Assembly (NCBI RefSeq): GCF_048066115.1
Contig: NZ_JBLTYX010000001.1
Coordinates: forward strand, 496,001 to 560,000
Reading direction: 5' to 3'
Origin: Niveispirillum sp048066115
GTDB taxonomy: Bacteria > Pseudomonadota > Alphaproteobacteria > Azospirillales > Azospirillaceae
Length of the DNA stretch: 64,000 nt
The notes under the pieces are model-generated. The model saw only the letters and a list, made by a program, of their open reading frames with translations, was not told the DNA's origin and searched no databases. Shown here in pieces: positions 1 through 8,997 of this stretch. Every line of letters starts with the position of its first letter. Position 1 is the first letter of the stretch. The position numbers were made by a program, and so were the translations under genes.

Positions 1-30
1 TCCTGGTGGCGGCCACGGCCGGCGGCATCC

Positions 31-1962
31 CTATTCCCCGGAGCGGAGCAACTCGTCCGCCAGCAACGCAATCTCTTCCGCCGCCGCGGCCAGATCCTCC
101 ACGCCCTGCGCCTGCTGGCGCCCCGCGGCCGCGGCCTCCGACGTGGCCCGGCTGGCCTCCTCCGCGGCGGTGGCGATATCCTCCATCCCCCGCGAGCATT
201 CCAAAACCGACTTCAGGATGGCGGCAGCCCCGCGATTGACCTCCTCGTTATCGGCGTTCAGGGCCTGGATGTCGGCGGCGATGGAGGCCAGCACGGGCAG
301 GATGGCTTGGTTGCGCTGTACATCGGTGGCCACCGAGACATCCAGCGCCGCCAGGTCGCGGCGGACCAGCAGCATCTGGTCCTGCATGTCGCGCACCGTG
401 TCGCGGATGGCTTCGATATGGGTGTCGCCCTCACGCGACAGGGTGCGGATATCGGCCGCGACGGTGGCGAAGCCCTGTCCGGCCTCTCCCGCCCGCGCCG
501 CCTCCACCGCGCCGGAAATGGCCAGCATCGTGGTCTGGATCGAAACGGTGTTGATGGCGTTGACCATCTTCTCGATCTGTCTGCCCAGCCGTTCCAGGGC
601 GGCCAGCTGCACGGCACTGGCCCGCCCCTTCTCCAATGTCGTCTCCACGCCGGTGATCAACTCCCGGATGGCGCTGTCGCTCTCGGCCAGAAGGGCGGAC
701 ATCTGCGTGCCGCGGGCGATGGCGTTGCGGGTCGTGTCCTCCACCTGGCGGGCGTTGCGCTCCATCTCCGCCAGGGCGGCGCTGCATTCCTGGGACGCGC
801 TGGCCTGCTGGTGAGTGCCCCGGCTGATCTGGGCGATGGCCGTCATGATCTGGGCCGCCGTGCCCGACAGCTGCTGCACCGTCGCCGACAATTCCTCGGA
901 GATGGTGGCCACCTCCTCCACATTGCGCTCCGCCGCCTCGCCTGTGCGCAGCGACTCCGTCAGGCTGGCCAGTTCCTGCGACGCCGTCTCCGCCTGGCTC
1001 AGGGCCTGGCTCTGCTCGCTGAGGCCGCGCATGGACTGTTCCGTGGCGGCGGACTGTTCCTCCGCCGCCGTGGCAACATGCTGCACGGCGCGCTGCACCT
1101 CGTGCGCCGCCCGCTCCGCCTCCTCCGACGACACGGTGATGGCGCGGGCGCCATCGGCGATGGTGGTGAAGGTGCGGCGGATCTCGTCCAGGTGGCTGGT
1201 CACGCCGCCCGCATTCTGCGCCTGCTGGCGGGCGACCGCCGCCGCCTGGGTGATGCCGTCGGTGATGGACGTCACCTCGCTTCTGATCTCCGCCACCAGC
1301 CCGCCCACGCGCTGGGCGTTCTTTTCCGATGTTTCGGCCAGGATGCGGACCTCGTCGGCGATGACGGCGAAGCCGGCACCCGTGGTCCCGGCCCGGGTCG
1401 CCTCGATCGCGGCGTTCAGCGACAGCATGTTGGTCTGGTCGGCCAGATAGGCCACCGTCTCCACCACCTTGCCGATGTCGGCGGCGTGGGTTTCCAATTC
1501 CCGGATGCGGGCCGTCATGACCGCCTGCTGATCGGCCGTCCGCTTGATGCTGGCGATGGAGCCCGCCACCTGCATACCGCTTTCGGCCAGGAGCGCCTGC
1601 AGGCCTTCCGCCTTGCGCTGTGACAAACCCGCTTTTTCGCGCGCCTGGGTGAACAGGATGGCCATCTGGCTGACCGCCGCCAGCGATTGCTGCGCCGCCG
1701 CCGCCGCCAGTTGCCCGCCGCGGGCGATCTGCGCCATGGCGGTAACAAGCTGCTGGGCCGCCGCCGCCCCTTCGGTAATGCCGACGGCCATTTCCGACGA
1801 CGCGCTGGCCACGCGCTGGGCGACCTTGTGACGGCGGGCATGCCCGCGCTTGCGATCGCGCCGCGCGAGTTCGGTCGCCGTCAGTGCCAAAACCCCAGTA
1901 TCCGCGTCCGCATTTACAGACGCGCGATGCGAATCGACTTGCGATTTCTTGACCAGCGCCAT
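31..1962 (-). CDS. Soluble methyl-accepting chemotaxis protein with two signalling domains
   Basis: The protein is 643 aa and has no membrane segment or signal peptide, so it should be a cytoplasmic chemoreceptor. It is almost entirely alanine-rich coiled coil. Two hairpin-tip sequences of the MCP signalling domain are visible: one near residues 178-212 (NAAIEATRAG, then GFAVIADEVR) and a diverged one near 478-512 (GAVEAARAG, then GFATVAADIR). Such tips bind CheA and CheW. A normal receptor has one tip per chain. The start at 1962 has AGGGG placed well before ATG; an in-frame start 12 codons upstream is less likely. No che genes lie next to it within the window. The ligand is unknown. Confidence 0.85.
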   Translation of the reverse strand: MALVKKSQVDSHRASVNADADTGVLALTATELARRDRKRGHARRHKVAQRVASASSEMAVGITEGAAAAQQLVTAMAQIARGGQLAAAAAQQSLAAVSQMAILFTQAREKAGLSQRKAEGLQALLAESGMQVAGSIASIKRTADQQAVMTARIRELETHAADIGKVVETVAYLADQTNMLSLNAAIEATRAGTTGAGFAVIADEVRILAETSEKNAQRVGGLVAEIRSEVTSITDGITQAAAVARQQAQNAGGVTSHLDEIRRTFTTIADGARAITVSSEEAERAAHEVQRAVQHVATAAEEQSAATEQSMRGLSEQSQALSQAETASQELASLTESLRTGEAAERNVEEVATISEELSATVQQLSGTAAQIMTAIAQISRGTHQQASASQECSAALAEMERNARQVEDTTRNAIARGTQMSALLAESDSAIRELITGVETTLEKGRASAVQLAALERLGRQIEKMVNAINTVSIQTTMLAISGAVEAARAGEAGQGFATVAADIRTLSREGDTHIEAIRDTVRDMQDQMLLVRRDLAALDVSVATDVQRNQAILPVLASIAADIQALNADNEEVNRGAAAILKSVLECSRGMEDIATAAEEASRATSEAAAAGRQQAQGVEDLAAAAEEIALLADELLRSGE

Positions 1963-2080
1963 CTTTTCCCCTGGAAAACCGGTATAGGTCGTTACCAAGG
2001 TGCACCCTAGTGGCTCACTTGGTCCAAGAGAAGTAGGCGCTATGTGCTAGAACGTTTCGGCAGATACGCCGGTAAACCAC

Positions 2081-2116
2081 CCCGACCGATCGCATCGATA
2101 TGTGTAATCGGTCGGG
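2081..2116 (-). terminator. Inverted repeat after the GH2 gene
   Basis: A perfect 10-bp stem (CCCGACCGAT / ATCGGTCGGG) with a 16-base loop lies just past the GH2 stop codon and before the chemoreceptor gene start. No T-run follows on the minus strand, so it may be a weak or Rho-assisted terminator, or an operator for the chemoreceptor gene. Confidence 0.35.
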
Positions 2117-2129
2117 ATGTCCGTGACCC

Positions 2130-4790
2130 TTACTTCGCCGGCACCACCTCGATGCCCGAGACCAGGGCGTTGCCCGTCCTGGGCTGGAAGGCCAGGTCCA
2201 GCTTGCCGTCACGGACGGTGACGGTGAAGTCGCGCTTCACGGCGGCCCAGGGGCTCCCTGCCGTCTTCACCGGGTCCAGAGCCTTCAGCCCCACCTTGCC
2301 TTCGGCCAGCACGTCGAAGGTGCGGGCGCCCGGCTTGGCATCGGCATTGGGCTCGAAGCTGTGGACGGTGACGCGGTAGGCGCCGTCGGGCACGGACAGG
2401 CTGTAGGTGAAGGTGCCTTCGCGGTACGCCTCGTACGCGGTCTGGTCCGTCGTGCCGGCCAGCGGCTTGGGCGGCTGCGGCAGGCGGCCACGGCCCGGCG
2501 CCGGCGGATCGCGGTCCTTGCCGGCCCCGCCGGTGAAGAAATCGTCCGAACCCCAGCGGGCACCGGCCCCATCCACAGCCCCCACCAGATTACCGGCGCG
2601 GATGCGGTAGGTACCAACCTCACCGGCGAAGTTCCAGGTGACCTTGTCGGTGACCGGCTTGTCGCCGACAGTGGCGGTCACCAGCGCCTCGTTGGCTCCG
2701 GGGACCAGGGGTACGGCGGGCCAGAAGCAGATGCCGGTGTCGCACTTCACCTCGCCCAGATCCTTGCCGCCGACGCTGAGGCGGGCCGAGCTGGCATTGC
2801 TGTAGGCCTTGACCGACATCACCGGATAGGGGCGCTGGTCATGCCGGCGGCCGGTCAGATAGACCATCGGCTCCGGGTTCCAGTTGGCCTTGTAGAAATA
2901 GAAGGCGTCCTTCTTCACCTGACGGTCGAAGGTGACCAGGCCCTTGTCGTTGGTGTCGATCAGGTCGCCTTCCAGGCGGGCATCGTTGGAGAAGTCGAAC
3001 ATGTTCCAGACCCAGCTGGCCCAGATGAAGGGCAGCGGCTTGATCTGCTTCCAGCTCTCTTCCAGGATATAGGACTGGAAATCCTCCGGATGCGGCCGGC
3101 CGAAGGCGTGGATGGGACCGCCCTTGGGATTGTCCGTATGCTGGCTGAGCGCGCCGCCGGCGCCATATTCGGCGATGGAGATGGCCTGATTCGGATACAT
3201 GGCATGCAGCCGCTCCAGATCACGGCGCAGCACCCCGACATCGGGCGAATACCAGCCGTAATAGCGGTTATAGCCGATGACATCGGTGATGCCGGCCACC
3301 GTGTCCAGGCCCGGCCGCGCCTCTGCCGGTACCGAACCGCAGCAATCGGCCAGCGTGCTGGGCCGGCTGGCATCCTCCGCCCTGGCCACCTTGTTCAGGC
3401 GGTCCAGCAGCGGCTTGGCATTCGACACGGTCAGGCCCTTGGCGGCGATCAGATTGACCTCATTGCCGATGGACCAGGTGACGATGCTGGGATGGTTGTA
3501 ATTCTGCCGGATCAGTTCCTTCAGCTGCTGTTCGGCATTGTCGGCCAGGGCCGGGGTCGTGTCCTGCAGGTCGGGCGGACTGGTGCGGTCGACCAGCGGC
3601 ACTTCGGCCCAGACCACCATGCCGGCCTGGTCCATCAGGGAATATGTGGCCTGATCATGCTGGTAATGGGCCAGACGGACGGTGTTGGCGCCGATTTCCT
3701 GGATCAGGGCCACATCCTGCTGACGCTGCGCCTGGGTCAGGGCCCAGCCGGTGTCGGGCCGGTCCTGGTGGCGGGACACGCCCTGCAGCGACACATGGCG
3801 GCCGTTCAGGAAGAAGCCCTGGTTGGGATCGATGCGGAAGGTGCGGATGCCCAGCGGCTGGGTGACGCTGTCCAGCAGCTTGCCGTCCGCACCCTTCAGG
3901 CTGACTTCCAGCTTGTAGAGATAGGGGTCCTTGACCCCGTCCCACAGGCGGGGCGCAGGCACGGTCAGGGACTGTTCCTGTGATGCCCCCTGCCCGGCGG
4001 TCAGGCTGGTCTTCTGTTCGTCGCGGGCGACTTCCTTGCCATCGGCGTCCAGCACACGGGTGGTGACGGTGATGGCGGCCTCGCCCTTCTCACCGGCATG
4101 GCGCAACAGGGTGCGGACCTTCACGACGGCGGATTGGGCATCGGCCGACAGGACATTGGCATAGACGCCGGGGCCGCCGAAATCGCCCAGCTCGATATGG
4201 ACCGGGGCGGTGACCAGCAGCGAGACGTCGCGGTACAGCCCGCCGAACATCGGCCAGTCGCCGGAAATCGGGATCACTTCGCGCGTGGGCGAATTGGGAG
4301 CATTGGATTTGCTGTTGTCGGCGCGCACGGTCAGGACGTTGCGGCCGCCACGCTTCACCGCCTTGGACGCGTCCAGGCGGAAGCGGGCGAAGGCGCCCTT
4401 GTGCTGACCCAGATGCACGCCGTTCAGCCAGACATCGGCATTGATGCTGGCCCCGTCGAATTCCAGCCAGACAGGGTTGCCGTCATCGGCACCGGCCGGC
4501 GCATCGAAGCTCAGGCGGTACCAGCCGGGACCATAGACATTGTGATAGGTGGGGCTGCGTTCGACGGACCCGCCCATGCGGTTCCAGTTATGGGGAACGG
4601 AAACGCTTTGCCAGGCGCTGTCATCGAAACCGGGATCGACGGCACCGGGCGCATCGCCCAGATGGAAGCGCCAGCCCGACGACAATGCGGTGACGACACG
4701 GCCATCGGGTGCCGGTGCCGACAGGCGGGATGCCGGCGCGCAGCCGGCCAGGGCGGTGGAGAGTAACAGGACTGCCAAGACACGCTTCAT
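2130..4790 (-). CDS. Glycoside hydrolase family 2 lipoprotein (beta-galactosidase/beta-glucuronidase type)
   Basis: This 886-aa exported enzyme should remove non-reducing beta-linked sugars from an oligosaccharide. A lipoprotein signal ends at LAGC (Cys17). The GH2 jelly-roll (about 35-195), immunoglobulin-like (about 200-315) and TIM-barrel (about 320-620) domains follow. The likely acid/base is Glu444 in SIGNEVN and the likely nucleophile Glu541 in SIAEYGAGG. A C-terminal beta-rich extension of about 250 residues resembles a malectin-like carbohydrate-binding region. It lies downstream of a TonB receptor on the same strand, probably co-transcribed across a repeat-filled gap. The substrate cannot be fixed from sequence; galactosidase, glucuronidase and related specificities are all possible. 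Confidence 0.88.
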   Translation of the reverse strand: MKRVLAVLLLSTALAGCAPASRLSAPAPDGRVVTALSSGWRFHLGDAPGAVDPGFDDSAWQSVSVPHNWNRMGGSVERSPTYHNVYGPGWYRLSFDAPAGADDGNPVWLEFDGASINADVWLNGVHLGQHKGAFARFRLDASKAVKRGGRNVLTVRADNSKSNAPNSPTREVIPISGDWPMFGGLYRDVSLLVTAPVHIELGDFGGPGVYANVLSADAQSAVVKVRTLLRHAGEKGEAAITVTTRVLDADGKEVARDEQKTSLTAGQGASQEQSLTVPAPRLWDGVKDPYLYKLEVSLKGADGKLLDSVTQPLGIRTFRIDPNQGFFLNGRHVSLQGVSRHQDRPDTGWALTQAQRQQDVALIQEIGANTVRLAHYQHDQATYSLMDQAGMVVWAEVPLVDRTSPPDLQDTTPALADNAEQQLKELIRQNYNHPSIVTWSIGNEVNLIAAKGLTVSNAKPLLDRLNKVARAEDASRPSTLADCCGSVPAEARPGLDTVAGITDVIGYNRYYGWYSPDVGVLRRDLERLHAMYPNQAISIAEYGAGGALSQHTDNPKGGPIHAFGRPHPEDFQSYILEESWKQIKPLPFIWASWVWNMFDFSNDARLEGDLIDTNDKGLVTFDRQVKKDAFYFYKANWNPEPMVYLTGRRHDQRPYPVMSVKAYSNASSARLSVGGKDLGEVKCDTGICFWPAVPLVPGANEALVTATVGDKPVTDKVTWNFAGEVGTYRIRAGNLVGAVDGAGARWGSDDFFTGGAGKDRDPPAPGRGRLPQPPKPLAGTTDQTAYEAYREGTFTYSLSVPDGAYRVTVHSFEPNADAKPGARTFDVLAEGKVGLKALDPVKTAGSPWAAVKRDFTVTVRDGKLDLAFQPRTGNALVSGIEVVPAK

Positions 4791-4833
4791 TTTTCGTTTT
4801 CCTTCCCCAACAACGTCGACGTACGCAGATTTT

Positions 4834-4977
4834 GCCCTCCCCCTTGAGGGGGAGGGAGGGACCCGCCCGCATCAGCGGGTGGGAGGGAGAGGGGGAACCG
4901 TATCGGCTGTTGCCCCCTCTCCCTCCCAAGCCTGACGGCTCGGGTCCCACCCTCTCCCGTGAAGCGGGAGAGGGTGG
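4834..4977. repeat. Extragenic palindromic repeat, CCCTCCC family
   Basis: The gap between the TonB receptor stop and the GH2 start is filled by nested GC-rich inverted repeats. One is CCCTCCCCC-TTGA-GGGGGAGGG; another ends in CCTCTCCCG-TGAA-GCGGGAGAGG. A shorter relative lies near 39273-39329. Such elements form strong RNA hairpins and could reduce read-through or stabilise the upstream receptor message. Confidence 0.7.
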
Positions 4978-4981
4978 AGAG

Positions 4982-7234
4982 TTAGTAGTTCAACTGCAGC
5001 CGCACGCCGTAATAGCGCTCGTAATCCCGCGGCGTCTGCCGGTTCACCGCCAGTCGGCCGCCATAATAGTTCTGGGAATTGGCCAGACCGGCGGCATATT
5101 GACGGTCGAACAGATTATTGGCGAAGAAGGTGACGCGGTAGAGGTCATCCTCGGTCTCACGCAAGCCCACCTGCAAATTGGCGATACCATAGGCGCCCTG
5201 CTGGGTCAGCGGGTCCTGCGACAGGGAGAAGTTGACCTTGCTCTGCCAGTTGTAGGAGGCGGAGATGATCGCATCGACCGGCAGATTGTCGGGCAGGTCG
5301 ATATTGTAATCGCCGCGCAGGTTGAAGCGCCAGCGTGGGGCGTTGTTCAACTGCTCACCCGCCAGGTTCTGCACCCCGCCGACGCAGCCCTGGGCAGCAT
5401 TCTGGCCGGGATAGCACTGGGCGCGGGCGTAATCCTTCACCTCGGCCTCGATATAGGAGACGCCGCCGGTCAGGTCCAGGTCGGACCCGATACGGGCCGT
5501 CGTCTCCAGTTCCACGCCGCGGGTACGCACCGAACCCACGTTCGACAAGATGAAGGCGCCGGCCAGGGTCGGCTCGGATTCCTGAGCCTGGAAGTTGTTA
5601 TAGTCGGTATGGAACAGGGTGGCGTTCAGGATCAGGCGGCGGTCCAGCAGGGTGGAACGCACACCAGCCTCGAAATCGTCCGAGGTTTCCGGCTTGATGG
5701 CGCCACGCGCCGCGATGGCCGCGTTGAAGCTGCTGGTCAGATCGAAGGTCTGGCCCTTGTAGCCGCGGGCATAGAAGCCGAACAGCATCACATCATCATT
5801 GATATGGTGTTCCAGCCCGATCTTGCCGGTGACGGCATCATCATCGGCATCGCCGGCGAAGCGGGCGCCGGTCAGCAGGTTGGCGTACTTGTAATCCACT
5901 ATCTCGTGCACCAGGCGCAGGCCGGTGATCAGGCTGGTGCCCTCCACGAACTCCCAATTGCCCTGGGCGAAGGCGGCATAGTTGGTGTTGCCGGCGGTGG
6001 CGTCCCAGTTGGAGCGGCCGATGGTGGGGCCACGGTAATACCAGCGCGACAGGTCGGTATCGGCGAAGAACAGGCCGCCGACATAGCTGAACGGGCCATC
6101 ACCGGTGGAAACCAAGCGCAGTTCCTGCGTCACGCTTTCCGCCTTGAACTGCCCGTAATTCACGCGGCCGCCGGCCGGCGCACCGGGATTGACCACGGGA
6201 TTGAAATTGGCGGCCGTGCCGTCCAGGTCCTGCGCGTCGCTGAGGTCGAACTTCGTGAAGGAGCTGATCGACATCAGCGTCACATCCTCGAAATCATAGG
6301 CGACGCGGACGGAACCGCCGCGATCCTTGGTGTTGGACTTCACCTCTTCATCCAAGCGGATGTTCAGGTTGTCCTTGCCGGGCGTGATGCCGGCCAGCAC
6401 GGTGGATTGCGGGAAGCCGGGCAGATTGTAGAAATTGGCCGTCGGGTCCAGCTTCTGCAACACGCCGACGCAGCAATCGGCATCCGTCTTGCGGTAGCGC
6501 GCGTTGAAGGTGACGTTCAGCGCTTCGGACGGGGTCCATTGCAGCTTGCCGCGGACACCCTTTTCCTTGCGGCCATTGATCTTCTCGCCGGTCTCCAGGT
6601 TGGTGACCAGACCGCCGAAATGGCTGGCATCGGCCGACAGGCGGAAACCCAGGGTCTCGGAAATCGGACCGGAAACGGAAAAGGCGGCGCGCTGTTCATC
6701 CTTGGTGGCGATGCGCAGGTCGGCCTTGGCCGTGAATGTATCGGTGGGGGCGGACGTGGTGACATTCACCAGACCGGCCGACGCCGCCTTGCCGAACAGG
6801 GTGCTCTGCGGCCCGCGCAGCACTTCCACCCGGTCCAGATCGATCAGGTCGGTGAAGGCTTGGGCCTGGAAGGCCAGCGGCACATCGTCGATCACCACGG
6901 CCACGCTGGGTTCCACGCCGATGGAGAAGGCGAAGGTGCCGATGCCGCGCAGGATGATGGAGCTGTTGGCCGGCTGGTCACCCGGCGTGAAGGTCAGCGA
7001 CGGCACCACCTTGGTCAGGTCGGAGAAGCTGTCCACACCGGCCCGGGCCAGGGCGTCGCCGGAAATGGCGGTGACGGCCAGCGGCACGTCCTGGAGGTTT
7101 TCCGTGCGCTTCTGCGCGGTGACCACAATCTCTTCCAGGATATCGGTGGCGGGCGCCTGCTGGGTGCCGGCGGCACCGCAAGTCAGGGCCATGGCCGACG
7201 CCGTCAGCGCCAGCCCGAAACGAAACTTGGACAT
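4982..7234 (-). CDS. TonB-dependent outer-membrane receptor 1
   Basis: The 750-aa protein has a signal peptide (about 1-24), a TonB-box/plug start EEIVVTAQKR near residue 36, a plug domain to about residue 160, and a 22-strand-type barrel ending in an aromatic residue (QLNY), as expected for BAM-assembled barrels. It lacks an N-terminal STN signalling domain, so it is a transporter rather than a transducer. It is expected to import a poly- or oligosaccharide across the outer membrane with TonB-ExbBD energy. The gene precedes the GH2 enzyme. A GntR-operator-like sequence lies 19 bp before its ATG, placing it in the uronate regulon. Confidence 0.9.
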   Translation of the reverse strand: MSKFRFGLALTASAMALTCGAAGTQQAPATDILEEIVVTAQKRTENLQDVPLAVTAISGDALARAGVDSFSDLTKVVPSLTFTPGDQPANSSIILRGIGTFAFSIGVEPSVAVVIDDVPLAFQAQAFTDLIDLDRVEVLRGPQSTLFGKAASAGLVNVTTSAPTDTFTAKADLRIATKDEQRAAFSVSGPISETLGFRLSADASHFGGLVTNLETGEKINGRKEKGVRGKLQWTPSEALNVTFNARYRKTDADCCVGVLQKLDPTANFYNLPGFPQSTVLAGITPGKDNLNIRLDEEVKSNTKDRGGSVRVAYDFEDVTLMSISSFTKFDLSDAQDLDGTAANFNPVVNPGAPAGGRVNYGQFKAESVTQELRLVSTGDGPFSYVGGLFFADTDLSRWYYRGPTIGRSNWDATAGNTNYAAFAQGNWEFVEGTSLITGLRLVHEIVDYKYANLLTGARFAGDADDDAVTGKIGLEHHINDDVMLFGFYARGYKGQTFDLTSSFNAAIAARGAIKPETSDDFEAGVRSTLLDRRLILNATLFHTDYNNFQAQESEPTLAGAFILSNVGSVRTRGVELETTARIGSDLDLTGGVSYIEAEVKDYARAQCYPGQNAAQGCVGGVQNLAGEQLNNAPRWRFNLRGDYNIDLPDNLPVDAIISASYNWQSKVNFSLSQDPLTQQGAYGIANLQVGLRETEDDLYRVTFFANNLFDRQYAAGLANSQNYYGGRLAVNRQTPRDYERYYGVRLQLNY

Positions 7235-7252
7235 AACTCCCCCAGGGGCTTT

Positions 7253-7269
7253 TTTTGGTCAGGCCACTT
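7253..7269 (-). promoter_or_regulatory. Putative GntR operator before TonB receptor 1
   Basis: Read on the minus strand the site is AAGTGGCCTGACCAAAA. It shares the core TGGC-TGACCA with the site before the mannonate dehydratase gene and the TGA-CA-A pattern with two further sites in this locus. It lies between the probable promoter and the start codon, a position that fits repression. Confidence 0.5.
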
Positions 7270-7421
7270 TTTACAAGAGTCCAGACCATTTCAATCCAAT
7301 TTATGGGAAAGCCGTCAATGATGTGGGACGGAATCTTGTCGCACCCCGTTTTGGGGAGAGGAAAATGGGACGGGGTAGGGTCTCTATGGAAGCTCCGGGC
7401 ACTCTGGTTGCCGTCTCTCCA

Positions 7422-7545
7422 ACCGTCATCCCGGCGAAAGCCGGGAACCAGGGGTCACAAGCCCTACGGTGCGGTTTGCCTTGCTTAACGCCGCCGAGAG
7501 GTCGGGCGTTTGGTCCCTGGGTCCCGGCGTGCGCCGGGATGACGA
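7422..7545. repeat. Extragenic palindromic repeat, diverged GTCATCCCGGCG copy
   Basis: The element starts with GTCATCCCGGCG and ends with CGCCGGGATGAC, with CCAGGG/CCCTGG inner arms. It belongs to the family of palindromic repeats found six more times in the window. The whole 440-bp stretch between TonB receptor 1 and the mannonate dehydratase gene holds only this repeat, an operator and a terminator; no gene is supported there. Confidence 0.7.
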
Positions 7546-7601
7546 AGGGGGGATGGGCGCACACCGGCATGACGCACCGCTCTCCCCTTACCCACGGCCA
7601 T

Positions 7602-7640
7602 AAAAAAACCGGCCCGGACATCGGGGATGTCGGGCCGGCC
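7602..7640 (-). terminator. Rho-independent terminator of the mannonate dehydratase gene
   Basis: On the minus strand a GC-rich stem (CCGGCCCGACATC pairing with GATGTCCGGGCCGG, one bulge) with a CCC loop is followed directly by TTTTTTT. It lies 35 bp past the dehydratase stop codon and separates that unit from TonB receptor 1. Confidence 0.9.
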
Positions 7641-7674
7641 AGGGAAGGAGACCGTAAACTGGTTAAGACAGGCC

Positions 7675-8886
7675 TTACCAGTTGAACATGGTGCCGTCCT
7701 GCAAACGGTTCACCGGCAGGTAGGCGCGGGCGTAGGGATACTTCTCCGCCAGCCCTTCATCGATATCGACACCCAGGCCCGGTGCCTCGCCCGGATGCAT
7801 GTAGCCGTCGGCGAAGCTGTAGGCGTGGGGGAAGACGGCGTCGGTTTCGGCCGTGTGGCGCATATATTCCTGCACCCCGAAATTCGGCACCGACAGGCCG
7901 AAATGCAGGGCGGCGGCCATGCAGACAGGCGACAGGTCGGTGGCGCCATGGCAACCGGTCTTCACCTGGTACAGGTCGGCGAAGCTGGCGATGCGGCGCA
8001 GATGGGTGATGCCGCCGGCATGGACCACCGTGGCGCGGATATAATCGATCAGCTGGTTCTGGATCAAATCCTTGCAGTCCCAGATCGTATTGAAGATCTC
8101 ACCCACGGCCAGCGGCGTGGTCGTGTGCTGGCGGATCAGGCGGAACGCCTCCTGGTTTTCGGCCGGGGTCGCATCCTCCAGCCAGAACAGGCGATAGGGT
8201 TCCAGGTCGCGGCCCAGACGGCCGGCTTCGATCGGGGTCAGGCGGTGATGGACATCGTGCAGCAGATGCACGTCCCAGCCCAGCGCATCGCGCGCCGCCT
8301 GGAACAGCTTGGGCACGGAATTCATATATTGCGGGGTGGACCAGATATTCTCAGTCGGCAGGTCATTGTCCGCCGGCTCATAGAACATCTTGTCCTTGGA
8401 CACGCCATAGGTGCTGGCCAGACCCGGCACGCCCGATTGCAGGCGGATGGCCTTGTAGCCCATCGCCTTGTATTTCTGCGCCTCTTCAAGCGTCTGCTCG
8501 ACATTCTCGCCATTGGCATGGCCATAGACCATCACGCCCTTGCGGCTGGCCCCGCCCAGCAGCTGATAGAGCGGCATGTTGGCGGCCTTGGCCTTGATGT
8601 CCCACAGCGCCATGTCCACGGCGGCGATGGCCGACATGGTCACCGGACCGCGGCGCCAATAGGCACCCTTGTACAGATACTGCCAGATATCCTCGATCTG
8701 GTGGGCGTCGCGGCCGATCAGGCAGGGGATGACATGTTCGGTCAAGTAGGAGACGACGGACAGTTCGCGCCCGTTCAGGGTCGCGTCGCCCAGGCCGGTC
8801 AGTCCGTCTTCGGTTTCGATCTTCAACGTCACGAAATTGCGGCCCGGCGACGTCACGATCACACGGGCATTCTTGATCTTCAACAT
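7675..8886 (-). CDS. manD: D-mannonate dehydratase, enolase superfamily
   Basis: This 403-aa cytoplasmic enzyme matches the usual ManD/RspA length of about 402-405. It should dehydrate D-mannonate to 2-keto-3-deoxy-D-gluconate. Metal-binding acids are visible in order in the TIM barrel: Asp in LLHDVHHRL, Glu in FWLEDATPAE and Glu in LAVGEIFN, followed by the VVHAGGITHLR stretch. The start at 8886 is preceded by AGGGATC; an in-frame extension of 26 codons upstream lacks family similarity. Some members of this family have very low activity or prefer gluconate. It has its own operator-bearing upstream region and a strong terminator, so it is probably a single-gene unit within the uronate regulon. 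Confidence 0.87.
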   Translation of the reverse strand: MLKIKNARVIVTSPGRNFVTLKIETEDGLTGLGDATLNGRELSVVSYLTEHVIPCLIGRDAHQIEDIWQYLYKGAYWRRGPVTMSAIAAVDMALWDIKAKAANMPLYQLLGGASRKGVMVYGHANGENVEQTLEEAQKYKAMGYKAIRLQSGVPGLASTYGVSKDKMFYEPADNDLPTENIWSTPQYMNSVPKLFQAARDALGWDVHLLHDVHHRLTPIEAGRLGRDLEPYRLFWLEDATPAENQEAFRLIRQHTTTPLAVGEIFNTIWDCKDLIQNQLIDYIRATVVHAGGITHLRRIASFADLYQVKTGCHGATDLSPVCMAAALHFGLSVPNFGVQEYMRHTAETDAVFPHAYSFADGYMHPGEAPGLGVDIDEGLAEKYPYARAYLPVNRLQDGTMFNW

Positions 8887-8907
8887 GATCCCTGCCGATA
8901 CGAGATA

Positions 8908-8924
8908 AATTGGCTTGACCAATT
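8908..8924 (+). promoter_or_regulatory. Putative GntR operator before manD
   Basis: AATTGGCTTGACCAATT is an inverted repeat with perfect 6-bp arms (AATTGG/CCAATT) and a 5-bp spacer, 21 bp upstream of the dehydratase ATG. It resembles operators of the FadR/UxuR branch of GntR regulators and aligns with the sites before both TonB receptors and the MFS gene. Confidence 0.6.
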
Positions 8925-8928
8925 GCCG

Positions 8929-8946
8929 ACAAGTGTCAGCACTTGT
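8929..8946 (+). promoter_or_regulatory. Second inverted repeat upstream of manD
   Basis: ACAAGTGTCAGCACTTGT is a perfect 7-bp inverted repeat with a 4-bp spacer, four bases beyond the GntR-like site. It does not fit the GntR pattern and may bind another regulator. Confidence 0.4.
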
Positions 8947-8997
8947 CAACGGTGAAACGTTCAAGGCTGGGCAGCAGCGCCACGCCTTGGGTGATGC

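Noticed and set aside
2361..3983. Long plus-strand frame opposite the GH2 gene, with similar cases at 307-1623, 13056-14690, 30123-31847 and 41219-43357
   Set aside because: All are antisense shadows of well-supported genes, with no family features and no placed ribosome-binding sites.
4709..7321. Very long plus-strand reading frame opposite TonB receptor 1 (870 codons)
   Set aside because: It is the antisense of a clear receptor gene. Its composition (Gly, His, Gln, Arg) is the usual product of reading GC-rich DNA on the wrong strand.
7301..7621. Short frames within the 7422-7545 repeat
   Set aside because: They consist of repeat sequence, lack ribosome-binding sites, and similar frames arise in any copy of the repeat.
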